NCBI RefSeq assembly: GCF_024256385.1
Contig: NZ_JAMLFW010000002.1
Location: 930,001 to 994,000, forward strand
Source: Anatilimnocola floriformis
GTDB taxonomy: Bacteria > Planctomycetota > Planctomycetia > Pirellulales > Pirellulaceae
DNA: 64,000 nucleotides
Reading direction: 5' to 3'
Shown piece after piece: positions 1 to 7,752 of this stretch (its first letter is position 1; every line of letters begins with the position of its first letter). A model generated the notes under the pieces. That model ran no database searches. It was not told where the DNA came from and was given only the letters and a program-made list of their open reading frames with translations. The position numbers and the translations under genes were made by a program.

Positions 1-954
1 TCCTACACGCCGAAGGCTGCATTGCTCGGAACCATCGCCGCTCGGCTCTCGCAAATTGCAGTCGTGGCGATCTCACTGTTTGGCTTGCCGCAAATGGCTC
101 GCCGCGGCGTGATGCGCTGGCTGCTCGATGCCACCACGCGGCTATCTTGCTGGTTGGCCGACTGGGTTTGGACCGACAGCCCTTCGCTGCGCGACTACGT
201 GTTGCAACAGCGGCTGTGCTCGCCGGCAAAGCTCAACGTGTTGCATCACGGCAGTGTGAACGGCGTCGATACGCTGAACAACTTTTCGCCCGAACGATTC
301 TCCTCGGCAGAACTGGCTGCTGCTCGACGGCGGTACGACATTCCTGCCGGCAGCGAAGTGCTGGGCTTTGTCGGCCGGTTGTGTCGCGACAAGGGAATCA
401 ATGAACTGCTGATTGCCTGGCAAACCCTGCGTGAAATTTTTCCCGATCTGCAATTGCTGCTGGTTGGCCCGCGCGAAGAAGGCTTGACTGCGGAATCGAT
501 GGAGCTGCTGCAGACCGATCCGCGGATCAAGTTCGCCGGCATGACGCGCGAAGTTGCCCTTCATTTGTCGCTGATGGATGTGTTCGTCAACCCTTCGTAT
601 CGCGAAGGCTTTGGCGTGGCGAATCTCGAAGCCGGCGCGATGGCGCTGCCTGTCGTCAGCACACGCATCCCCGGCTGCGTCGACTCTGTTTGCGACGGAG
701 TGACCGGCACGCTGGTTCCGACCCGCGATCCCGCTGCGTTGATCGCCGCCATCACCGAATATCTGACCAATCGAAACCTTGCCCAACAGCACGGCCAGGC
801 CGGCCGGCTGCGTGCTCAGGAAGATTTTGCTCCGTCTGCTTTGTGGTCTGCCTTGGAGCGTCAATATCGCACGCTGCTCGCCCAGACCAACCGTTCGTTG
901 GAATCGTCCGTTTCCCCCTCGTTGAACGCCACCTCGGCCCATGTAGGAGACTAA
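1..954 (+). CDS. Glycosyltransferase family 4 (group 1), 5'-truncated
   Basis: The reading frame is open from the first base, so the gene begins outside the window and a TTG at position 22 is unlikely to be the true start. The visible 317 codons hold the end of the N-terminal Rossmann domain (SYTPKAALLG..., FGLPQMARRG) and a complete C-terminal GT-B domain with a nucleotide-sugar-binding core (FVGRLCRDKGINELL) and the EX7E motif (EGFGVANLE). Family members transfer a sugar from an NDP-sugar to a lipid- or glycan-bound acceptor at the cytoplasmic face of the membrane. Family proteins are usually 360-400 residues, so roughly 60-80 are missing. The Ser-rich last 20 residues look disordered. The methyltransferase start lies 2 nt after the stop, so the two are probably co-transcribed in a polysaccharide locus that extends leftward. 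Sugar specificity cannot be read from the sequence. Confidence 0.9.
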   Translation, partial: SYTPKAALLGTIAARLSQIAVVAISLFGLPQMARRGVMRWLLDATTRLSCWLADWVWTDSPSLRDYVLQQRLCSPAKLNVLHHGSVNGVDTLNNFSPERFSSAELAAARRRYDIPAGSEVLGFVGRLCRDKGINELLIAWQTLREIFPDLQLLLVGPREEGLTAESMELLQTDPRIKFAGMTREVALHLSLMDVFVNPSYREGFGVANLEAGAMALPVVSTRIPGCVDSVCDGVTGTLVPTRDPAALIAAITEYLTNRNLAQQHGQAGRLRAQEDFAPSALWSALERQYRTLLAQTNRSLESSVSPSLNATSAHVGD

Positions 955-956
955 AC

Positions 957-1706
957 ATGTCGACCACTTCTATTCAAGAAAACGCCAACCTCGCCACTTC
1001 TGCCAAGGCCGCTGCCCCCAGTACACACGGTCACGAGCTGTATACCAGCGAGGAGTATCTGCTGCGGACAGCAGGGACGTGGCACACCGAAGATTCGCCG
1101 TTCAAAGCCACTTATGTCGATCGGTTGCGGAAGAAAAACAAGATCATGCCGTCGACGACCTGCGAAATTGGCTGCGGCGCCGGAGCGATCCTGGCCGAGC
1201 TACAGAAGCGCTGGCCCGGTGATTGCAGTTTTACTGGCTACGAAATCAGCGAGCATGCCCATGAGTTGAGTAAGCAGTACGCCAATCCGCGGCTGAAGTT
1301 TGAAATGGGCGATGCCTTTGCCGATTCCAAAACGTACGACCTGGTCCTGACCATGGATGTGATCGAGCACGTCGAAGATTGCTTCGGCTTTCTCCGGCAG
1401 ATTCGGGACAAGGGGCAGCTGAAGATGTATCACTTCCCGCTCGAGATCACCTGCACGTCAGCCCTGCGCGATTACTACGGCCGGGGCTACAGCCTGGGGC
1501 ACATTCATCACTTCTCGCAGTCGTCAGCGCTCGAAGCGCTGCGCTACACAGGCCACCGCGTGATCGATTGGTGCTACACGCCGGTCGGCTTGTCGTGCGC
1601 GAAGTTGTTCCGCACGCGGATGATGAACATGCTCCGCTACATGCTGCCGCAAGGTTTCGCCCAGCGGACCATCGGCGGATATTCGCTGATGGTGCTGTGC
1701 GAATAA
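957..1706 (+). CDS. Class I SAM-dependent methyltransferase
   Basis: This 249-residue protein has SAM motif I as CEIGCGAGAILAEL, an acidic residue after the next strand (GYEIS) and the motif IV region LVLTMDVIEHVED typical of Methyltransf_11/23 proteins. It is expected to be cytoplasmic. The ATG at 957 was chosen because GTAGGAGA lies just upstream and it gives a 2-nt gap after the glycosyltransferase stop; the frame stays open further upstream, but that stretch overlaps the glycosyltransferase. The first 25 or so residues are Ala/Ser/Thr-rich and probably disordered. The pairing suggests methylation of a sugar or lipid-linked intermediate, which is inference. It ends 13 nt from the stop of the convergent gene on the other strand. 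Confidence 0.87.
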   Translation: MSTTSIQENANLATSAKAAAPSTHGHELYTSEEYLLRTAGTWHTEDSPFKATYVDRLRKKNKIMPSTTCEIGCGAGAILAELQKRWPGDCSFTGYEISEHAHELSKQYANPRLKFEMGDAFADSKTYDLVLTMDVIEHVEDCFGFLRQIRDKGQLKMYHFPLEITCTSALRDYYGRGYSLGHIHHFSQSSALEALRYTGHRVIDWCYTPVGLSCAKLFRTRMMNMLRYMLPQGFAQRTIGGYSLMVLCE

Positions 1707-1719
1707 ACGGCGCGATGAA

Positions 1720-3066
1720 TCACGCCGGCTGCAACGCGGCCGGCATGTTGTCGCTGCCAAAACCGACCATGTTGGTCTTCCCTTTGCGGGCGGCCATTTC
1801 GTCGAGCTTCTTTTTATTGACGCTGAGCACGCCGGGGAAATTCTGCAGACCGTTGATCCAAAAACGGTGCTCGTGAATCACGCGGCGCGCCTGCTCTTGC
1901 AGCGGCGCGATGTGCTTTTGCACGGTCCGCTCGACGTCACCTTTCCAGCCCGATTGGAAGAAGCGATCGAACACGGTATTCACCAGCACGCTCGTCGGCG
2001 CGCAGCAGATTAGATAAGCGCCAGTTACCGGACTGGCGGCGAAGAGCTGCGAGTTCACGCCCAACGGCGAGGCCATTAGTTTGTTGGCAGCTGCTTTCTC
2101 TTGCACGTCGCGCACGATTTCCAGAATGAGCAGCGCCAGGTTCGCCGCGCTCGCGGCCAGGCCGATGGCGGCGTTCGTCGCAGTGCCACCGTCGGCGAGC
2201 ACGCCGGCCAGTTTGCCGGTGAATTCCGCGGTGCCGATGGCAGTGCGCGCGCCGTTGGCGTCCCGTTCGCGCTCGAGGATTCTTAACAAGCCTTCCATCG
2301 CGCGAGCCGGCTCATCGACGGCCAGGCTCCGTTCTTTGTGCACGCGGGCTTCGTGCATGCGGTATTGATCGCGGGCCGTTTTGCAGGCGCTCGCGAGTGC
2401 GCCGCCACCGCTGGCAATCACGCCGACGAAGGGCGTGAGCGAAGCGGCAAGATCCTTCATGAAGGTCGGCAACTCGCTCATGATGACTTGCATCACTTCG
2501 GCGAAGAACTCTGGCGGAATCAGATTCTGCGCGAACCAACTCGCATGGCCGCTGCCGCCACCCATCGCGCCACCGACTGCGCCGGGAATACTCGCCACGC
2601 CGCGGGCCACGGCGCCGCCGGTCAGATCATTCACATTCACGCCGACCGCGCGCAGGTTCTTCGCGACCGAAAACTTGGTGCTCATCAGCTTCTGCAAAAT
2701 CCCGGGCCGCCACTCGAGCGACTTGCCGCGGAACAAATCGGTGACGATGGCTCGCGACTCATCGCGCAGGTGCGACACGGCCACCATATCGGCCGCGGTC
2801 TTGGGAATGCCCGGCAGATCGAAGGCTTGTTTGTAGAGATCGTCGACCGCGTGGAAGCGATTGCGGACGCTCGTCTTCCACTTCGAGCCTTCCTTTTGCA
2901 TCCAGCCGACGATCGCCGAGCGGAGTGTTTCTAGATTCGGCGGATAGCGGAACTTCTCGTAGGCTTCGAGGGCTTTGTCGATCTTCCGCAGTTCAGAGCT
3001 CCGGATCGACATTACGCCGCCGTTGGTGAGCTTCAGCCACTGTGCGTGCGTCATCGTCACAGCCAT
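1720..3066 (-). CDS. Hypothetical protein, 448 aa, helical with Gly-rich hydrophobic centre
   Basis: I do not recognise this protein. The first 150 residues are charged and helix-prone (KIDKALEAYEKFRYPPNLE, and a WMQKEGSKWKT segment). Residues of about 155-180 form a small-residue stretch (GGAVARGVASIPGAVGGAMG). Residues of about 195-240 and 290-330 contain Ala-rich hydrophobic helices (FVGVIASGGGALASACK; NAAIGLAASAANLALLILEI) that could pack together or associate with a membrane. No N-terminal signal peptide is visible. The layout of amphipathic flanks around small-residue hydrophobic helices is reminiscent of pore-forming or membrane-inserting proteins, but there is no motif to prove it. 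The start ATG at 3066 is followed by a second Met at codon 5. It is the last gene of the minus-strand run, 165 nt downstream of the SGNH hydrolase. Confidence 0.7.
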   Translation of the reverse strand: MAVTMTHAQWLKLTNGGVMSIRSSELRKIDKALEAYEKFRYPPNLETLRSAIVGWMQKEGSKWKTSVRNRFHAVDDLYKQAFDLPGIPKTAADMVAVSHLRDESRAIVTDLFRGKSLEWRPGILQKLMSTKFSVAKNLRAVGVNVNDLTGGAVARGVASIPGAVGGAMGGGSGHASWFAQNLIPPEFFAEVMQVIMSELPTFMKDLAASLTPFVGVIASGGGALASACKTARDQYRMHEARVHKERSLAVDEPARAMEGLLRILERERDANGARTAIGTAEFTGKLAGVLADGGTATNAAIGLAASAANLALLILEIVRDVQEKAAANKLMASPLGVNSQLFAASPVTGAYLICCAPTSVLVNTVFDRFFQSGWKGDVERTVQKHIAPLQEQARRVIHEHRFWINGLQNFPGVLSVNKKKLDEMAARKGKTNMVGFGSDNMPAALQPA

Positions 3067-3231
3067 GGATTTCCTCGCGCGAAAGCCACGCGACGCGGAA
3101 ATCGGGACGCTGCGCTACAAAGCGCACGATCGTTTTATCCCCAACTACCGGCAGTCGCAGTGAGATAACTCAACCATACGTCGAGAATCCAACTGCGGCC
3201 GCCAGCGTTTTTTCGGTAACAGGCGAAACGA

Positions 3232-4170
3232 TTATTCCCGCGCGAGCAGATCCTTGATCTTCGCCGTGAGTTCGTCGGCTTTTTGCCTGGCTTCTTCCAC
3301 GGGCAAACCTTTCGCGACACCAGGCCGCAGATGGCCCGCCGTGCCGACGTAAGAATCGCGGAGCAAGTTCAACCGCTGATTGATCAGCGGGACGGCTGCG
3401 GCGGGAAGTTTTTTCGCGGCGAAGAAATCGGCTGGCGATTTGGCAGCAAGCACATCCTTGTCGCCGAGGGCTGCAATCAACTGCTGCGCCATCACCCAAT
3501 GGCCATCGCCATTCGGATGCACGCCGTCCGGCTGCAGCGTGAACTTCGGATCGGTCTCACGTTGCTTCTTCACGGCAGCCGTCATGGCGGAGTGCAGATC
3601 GATGACGGTCCAACTTTTGTCGCGCTGCTTCACCAGCCAATCGCTGTAGCGATCGAGCACTTCGTTGTAAGAGAAGTCTTTCTTGGGCGAGCGTAAATCG
3701 TCGTAGAACGGCGGCGTGATGATGATCAGTTGACAGCCAGCCATTTCGACCTTTTCTTTGAGCTTCTTCCAACCTTCCTGATACTTGCTGAAGCGAGTTT
3801 CATCGAAGGGCTGATAAATGCCGCAGTTGATGCCATAGCAGGCAAACACCAAATCGGGTTTCGTCAGCGCGAGCACCCGATCAAGTCGCTCGAACAAATC
3901 AGGCCGCGGAAACTTGCCGCCGGCGTGACCATCTTCGCTCAGGCCCGAAATCGTTTCGCTCGGCAGACCGCAGTTGATGACCGTCGGCGTTTTGTCCCAG
4001 CGCTGCGCAACCAACCAGGCATCGAAGTGCGCGATGTAACCACCCGAGGCCGTGATGCTGTCGCCGAGGAACAGAATCCGCTGCGACTTTTGCACCAGCT
4101 CAAGTGGCTCGGCGGCGTTGGTCAATTGAATCGAAAACAGACAGACGATGAGGGAGAGGAAGTAACGCAT
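3232..4170 (-). CDS. Secreted SGNH/GDSL-family hydrolase
   Basis: This 312-residue protein has a cleavable signal peptide (a hydrophobic run in residues 3-17, then TNAAEP). It has the SGNH block I FLGDSIT with the nucleophile Ser at residue 38, block II around NCGLPSETISG, a block III-like YGINCG, and the C-terminal block V DGVHPNGDGHW carrying the Asp/His pair. Family members are esterases or deacetylases acting on carbohydrate esters; in planctomycetes they often sit with DUF1080 proteins in glycan-degrading loci. Its ATG lies 57 nt after the stop of the DUF1080 gene, so co-transcription is likely. Block III has Cys where Asp commonly follows Asn, a mild deviation. Periplasmic or extracellular action is inferred from the signal peptide. 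Substrate unknown. Confidence 0.88.
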   Translation of the reverse strand: MRYFLSLIVCLFSIQLTNAAEPLELVQKSQRILFLGDSITASGGYIAHFDAWLVAQRWDKTPTVINCGLPSETISGLSEDGHAGGKFPRPDLFERLDRVLALTKPDLVFACYGINCGIYQPFDETRFSKYQEGWKKLKEKVEMAGCQLIIITPPFYDDLRSPKKDFSYNEVLDRYSDWLVKQRDKSWTVIDLHSAMTAAVKKQRETDPKFTLQPDGVHPNGDGHWVMAQQLIAALGDKDVLAAKSPADFFAAKKLPAAAVPLINQRLNLLRDSYVGTAGHLRPGVAKGLPVEEARQKADELTAKIKDLLARE

Positions 4171-4227
4171 CGTGGTGCTCTGGTGATGAGGGTGGCAGAT
4201 GGCGAGGCGGAAGAAGCGAGTCGACGA

Positions 4228-5553
4228 CTATAACTCTCGCACGAAAATGTTGCCAAACTCCACCGCTTCTTCGTGGTGTTGCAAGCCGATCGGTCCTTTG
4301 GCCGGCACATCGGGGAGTTGAGCGCGGTCGATGATCAATTCGCCGTTGAGGACGACGGTGACGCGGTCTCCCTGCATCGTGATGATGAAGCGATTCCATT
4401 GGCCGTTGGGCTTGTCGGCCCGTTTTTTCGGCGTCACGCCGGCGCGAACTTCCGGTGAATATTTTTTGTTGGTGCGGAATTCCGTGATCTCGCCGCTGCC
4501 GACCGGGCGGCAGCAGATGTTGGCTTGGGCGTGCTCGTAACCGCGGAGCAGCACGCCGCTGTTGCCGACGTCGTCGACAGTCACGAGCTTTGGTTTGCCG
4601 CCGTCACCGAGCTCATCGCCGCCAGTCGAGCGATCGATCAAAGGCCATTCTTTCTTTGTCGGTTTGTTCGGCAATCGCCAATCGCACACGACGACAAAAT
4701 CGGTGTAATCCTTTTTCGTCCACAGATGTTTGTCGAGCGGTTGCTTGGCCTCGCTCTTGCCGTCGTACAGCAGTTGCCAGTCGTTCATCTTCCAATGGCC
4801 GGCGTTCCCTTCGACTTGCTTCCACTGGCTCAGCTCAGCATCGAACAGCAGCGGCGTGAAACCTTCGGCGTCGTTGGCGATGGCTTCTTTGGCTGGATTG
4901 GTCGTGGGCAATTCGCGAATGTTGATATTGCGGAAATGGCACTCCGAACCTTCCGACTCCAGGCAGATGTAACCCTTGCGCGGACTGCACTCGCTGCCAC
5001 CAGAAACTTCCTTGCCGTTGACGCTAAGTTTCAGCACGCCGTTGTTGCACTCGATGCGATAATGATTCCATTCGGGCGACGGTTTGCAACGTTTTTCACT
5101 CGGCAGGCAGCGGGCCCAACCTCCCGGATGAGGCCGATCGGGTTTCATCGTCGCACCCCAGATGCTGAAGACATCGCCGTGGCTCGTGTAGTTTGCTGTC
5201 TCGCGGCCGTCGAGCACTTGCACTTCAATGCCTCGGCTGAATGGCGTGCCGACGGCGGTGAGCGGATCGCCCCAAATGAACACGCCCGCGTTGCCGCCGG
5301 CGACCATGTGTCGCCACTCGAGCTCGAGAATAAAATTCTCGTACATTCGCTCGGTGCGAATCGTGCCGGTCGGCTTGCCCGTGCTGACGATGATTCCGTC
5401 CTTCACCGTAAACGTATCCGGCGCGACATTGACGATCTTCCAACCGCTAAGGTCCTTGCCGTTGAAGAGCGGCGTGAACTTTTCGCCGTCGGCTGCTGAT
5501 GCCATTGCCGCGAAAATGAAACTCACAACCAAACTGCTAAATGCATATCGCAT
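4228..5553 (-). CDS. Secreted two-domain DUF1080 (3-keto-disaccharide hydrolase-like) protein
   Basis: This 441-residue protein starts with a signal peptide (MRYAFSSLVVSFIFAAMASA). The first DUF1080 domain runs from about residue 25 to 215 (FTPLFNGKDLSGWKIV; WRHMVAGGNAGVFIWGD), and a second, more diverged one from about 225 to 441 (FTPLLFDAELSQWKQVEG; NSGVLLRGYEHAQANICCR). The domain has a concanavalin/LamG-like beta-sandwich fold and is linked in the literature to 3-keto-glycoside hydrolysis or glycan binding. The frame is open 38 codons further upstream, but the ATG at 5553 starts the signal peptide and leaves a 38-nt gap after the upstream gene. With the SGNH hydrolase it forms a plausible glycan-processing pair. 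No catalytic residues can be assigned from the sequence alone. Confidence 0.88.
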   Translation of the reverse strand: MRYAFSSLVVSFIFAAMASAADGEKFTPLFNGKDLSGWKIVNVAPDTFTVKDGIIVSTGKPTGTIRTERMYENFILELEWRHMVAGGNAGVFIWGDPLTAVGTPFSRGIEVQVLDGRETANYTSHGDVFSIWGATMKPDRPHPGGWARCLPSEKRCKPSPEWNHYRIECNNGVLKLSVNGKEVSGGSECSPRKGYICLESEGSECHFRNINIRELPTTNPAKEAIANDAEGFTPLLFDAELSQWKQVEGNAGHWKMNDWQLLYDGKSEAKQPLDKHLWTKKDYTDFVVVCDWRLPNKPTKKEWPLIDRSTGGDELGDGGKPKLVTVDDVGNSGVLLRGYEHAQANICCRPVGSGEITEFRTNKKYSPEVRAGVTPKKRADKPNGQWNRFIITMQGDRVTVVLNGELIIDRAQLPDVPAKGPIGLQHHEEAVEFGNIFVREL

Positions 5554-5591
5554 CGAAAATCCCCTGAAATTTGTTTCTCTCGCCTCGCGCC

Positions 5592-6470
5592 TCACCCCAA
5601 CATTCGATCGAGCGCCGTCAGCGCCACGGGCCAACTGGGACGATCGACAAGATACGTCTGCCACCAATCGTGAACAACGTTCGGCAAATCGAGATCGGCC
5701 AGCTTCGGCAGTTGCCAGGCCTCGATCGCGCGGCCGATTTGCTCCACCGAAAACGGCCCGAGCTCAACTTCCGCTGCCGCTTGCAGCACCGCCGGCAGCA
5801 GTGCAAAGGCAGCGACATGCGGCAACCGCTGTGCATTCACATGGTCGGAAAACATCGGCAGGTCGCACTGCAACTGCGCGAGCAACCACGCCAGCCGAAC
5901 CACCTCGGGCAACTGCGGCACGGCGTTGGTCAGCACGGCTTCGAATGAGACGGCGTTTTGTTGCAAATGAGCTTCACCGCCGCCGCCAAGCACCGGTTGA
6001 ACGAGTACCACCGTCGCTTCACTGACGATCAACCGCTCGTCGGTCAGCAGGGCAATCTGCCGTAACAAGCCATTGCCGCGGGCTTCCCACTGTTCGCGCA
6101 ACGGTCGTTCGCGCAGCCGCAAATCATCGGCCGCGTTCGGCGCACACTTTTGAAAGGCTTGCACAACGGCGGTGACCACGGCAGTTAGTTTCGCGACTTT
6201 CAAATCACCCTTTGCCCCGCCGCCCTCCACTTTCACCAGTGCGCGCTCGACCAATTGTCGCGGCGCATCGAACTGCGTTGCAAACCCCGTCAGCGCTCGC
6301 CGAAACGCTCCCGCAGGAACTCCGCTGGCAACAATCTCTTGCTGCAGCGCCTCGGCCGGTTCGGCGAGAGCGGCTTGCAGTACTGGATCGACGAGCGTGC
6401 GGCCGCGCGCGATCGCGCCCGCCGCGTGCAGCGCGCTATTGAGGATGCCAGGTTTCCAGGTGAGACGCAT
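5592..6470 (-). CDS. Hypothetical protein, 292 aa
   Basis: I do not recognise this protein. It is Ala/Leu-rich with an alpha-helical pattern, lacks a signal peptide and has no clear membrane segment. Visible landmarks are a Gly tract near residue 80 (VKVEGGGAKGDLKVAKL), an Arg-rich segment near residues 115-130 (LRLRERPLREQWEARGNG) and an acidic C-terminal half ending in WWQTYLVDRPSWPVALTALDRMLG. The ATG at 6470 was chosen because the upstream in-frame extension is only the translated inverted repeat in the intergenic region. It is the first gene of the minus-strand run, with its promoter presumably in the 103 nt shared with the divergent PLP enzyme. Codon usage looks like that of its neighbours. 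Confidence 0.68.
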   Translation of the reverse strand: MRLTWKPGILNSALHAAGAIARGRTLVDPVLQAALAEPAEALQQEIVASGVPAGAFRRALTGFATQFDAPRQLVERALVKVEGGGAKGDLKVAKLTAVVTAVVQAFQKCAPNAADDLRLRERPLREQWEARGNGLLRQIALLTDERLIVSEATVVLVQPVLGGGGEAHLQQNAVSFEAVLTNAVPQLPEVVRLAWLLAQLQCDLPMFSDHVNAQRLPHVAAFALLPAVLQAAAEVELGPFSVEQIGRAIEAWQLPKLADLDLPNVVHDWWQTYLVDRPSWPVALTALDRMLG

Positions 6471-6479
6471 GGTGGAATT

Positions 6480-6552
6480 GCAGATGGCAGATTTCAAATT
6501 GCAGATTGAATTGTCCGGTATTCTAATCTGCAATCTGCCATCTGAAATCTGC
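6480..6552. repeat. Imperfect inverted repeat in a divergent promoter region
   Basis: Two 28-nt arms (6480-6507 and 6525-6552) are reverse complements at 23 of 28 positions by hand count, separated by 17 nt. They are built from repeated CAGAT/ATCTG words. The repeat fills most of the space between the divergent starts at 6470 and 6574, so it either overlaps both promoters or separates them. A 14-nt piece of the same repeat recurs exactly at 11318-11331, upstream of the metalloprotease gene. Confidence 0.75.
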
Positions 6553-6573
6553 ACTCCAATATTCCGTGCATCC

Positions 6574-7662
6574 ATGACCAGCCCAGCTGCCTCAGCCCTC
6601 GACACTCCTGCCCTCTGCCTCGACCTCGATGCCTTCGACGAAAACGTGCGCGATGCCGTGACGCTCTGTCAGCTGCAGAACATCGATTGGCGGCCGCATG
6701 CGAAGTGCCACAAGTCGCCGATCATTGGTCAGCGGCTGATCGATGCCGGCGCGATCGGTTTGACGTGCGCCAAGCTCAGCGAAGCCGAGATGTTTGCGGC
6801 GGCGGGGATTCATGACCTGCTGATTGCCAACATGATTGTCGGGCCGCAGAAGGTCGCGCGGCTGGTGGAGTTGCGAAAGATGGCCGATCCGATTTTGACC
6901 GTCGATTCGCTCGAGCAGGCCGAGCCAATCAGTGCTGCGATGCAGGCCGCTGGTTTGCGGGTGCGGACGATTCTGGAAGTCGACATCGGCCTGTCACGCG
7001 TCGGCACGCAACCGGGCGAGGCGACGCTGAAGCTCGGTCAGCAGGTCGACAAGCTTCCCGGCCTCGAGCTCATCGGCATCATGGGTTACGAAGGGCACTT
7101 GATGGCCGTGGCCGATCAAGAAGCCAAGGCGATGCAGGTCGAGCAAGCGCTGGCCATGCTCGTCGAGCAGCAAACGCTTCTCGGCTCGCATGGCCTGCAG
7201 TGCGATCTCGTGAGCTGCGGCGGCACGGGCACGATACATCTCTGCACGCAACAGCCGTGCATCACCGAGGTCCAAGCCGGCGGCGTGATCTTTATGGACG
7301 TCTTCTACCGCGAGAAATGCCTGGTCCCTGGCTTTCGCGAGGCACTCACGGTGCTCGCCACGGTCGTCAGTCGTCCCACGCCCGAGCGCGCGATCATTGA
7401 TGCCGGGCGCAAGAGCCTCAATATCGAAATCACCACGCCCCAGATCAAAGGCCGTCCCGATTTGACGATCACACGGCTCTCGGCCGAGCACGGTCAGGTG
7501 AAACTGACCGGCCCAGCCGACTCACTCCGCATCGGCGATCGCCTGGAGATCATTCCCGGTTACGGCGACCTCACGATCATGTTGCACGAACAGTTTCACT
7601 GCTTCCGCGAGGGGAAGGTCGTCGAAACGATTCCCGTCGCCGGCCGCGGCAAGCTGCAATAG
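6574..7662 (+). CDS. DSD1-type PLP-dependent enzyme (D-threonine aldolase / D-serine dehydratase-like)
   Basis: This 362-residue cytoplasmic protein has an alanine-racemase-like (fold type III) barrel in roughly residues 1-240 followed by a small beta domain. The N-terminal start is typical (DTPALCLDLDAFDENV). The PLP lysine is expected in WRPHAKCHKSP. Further barrel landmarks are LEVDIGLSRVGT, GIMGYEGHLM and the phosphate-binding VSCGGTGT. The C-terminal domain has LSAEHGQVKL and ends IPGYGDLT...LHEQFHCFR. Characterised relatives cleave D-threonine or dehydrate D-serine using a metal held by an HxD or HxC pair; here the aligned residues appear to be Tyr and Asp, so the exact reaction is uncertain. 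The ATG at 6574 is taken over the upstream in-frame extension because the latter only translates the inverted repeat. Transcription probably ends in the hairpin just downstream. Confidence 0.88.
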   Translation: MTSPAASALDTPALCLDLDAFDENVRDAVTLCQLQNIDWRPHAKCHKSPIIGQRLIDAGAIGLTCAKLSEAEMFAAAGIHDLLIANMIVGPQKVARLVELRKMADPILTVDSLEQAEPISAAMQAAGLRVRTILEVDIGLSRVGTQPGEATLKLGQQVDKLPGLELIGIMGYEGHLMAVADQEAKAMQVEQALAMLVEQQTLLGSHGLQCDLVSCGGTGTIHLCTQQPCITEVQAGGVIFMDVFYREKCLVPGFREALTVLATVVSRPTPERAIIDAGRKSLNIEITTPQIKGRPDLTITRLSAEHGQVKLTGPADSLRIGDRLEIIPGYGDLTIMLHEQFHCFREGKVVETIPVAGRGKLQ

Positions 7663-7664
7663 CC

Positions 7665-7752
7665 CGTAGGGTGGGTCGAATGTACTCACGAGGCCCACCG
7701 GGTTTGACGTTCGATTTGGTGGGCCTCATGAGTACATTCGACCCACCCTACG
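7665..7752. terminator. Long hairpin between convergent genes (dispersed-repeat type)
   Basis: The arms 7665-7699 and 7718-7752 are 35 nt each and match at 34 of 35 positions, with an 18-nt loop. The hairpin occupies the whole space between the stop of the PLP enzyme (7662) and the stop of the metalloprotease (7753), so it can act as a bidirectional terminator. There is no strong T-tract on either side. Its core word GTAGGGTGGGTCGAATG has the look of a dispersed chromosomal repeat, but I find no second copy in the window. Confidence 0.85.

Noticed and set aside
142-942. Minus-strand 266-codon frame opposite the glycosyltransferase
   Set aside because: The plus strand encodes intact GT4 motifs; the minus frame is a compositional shadow.
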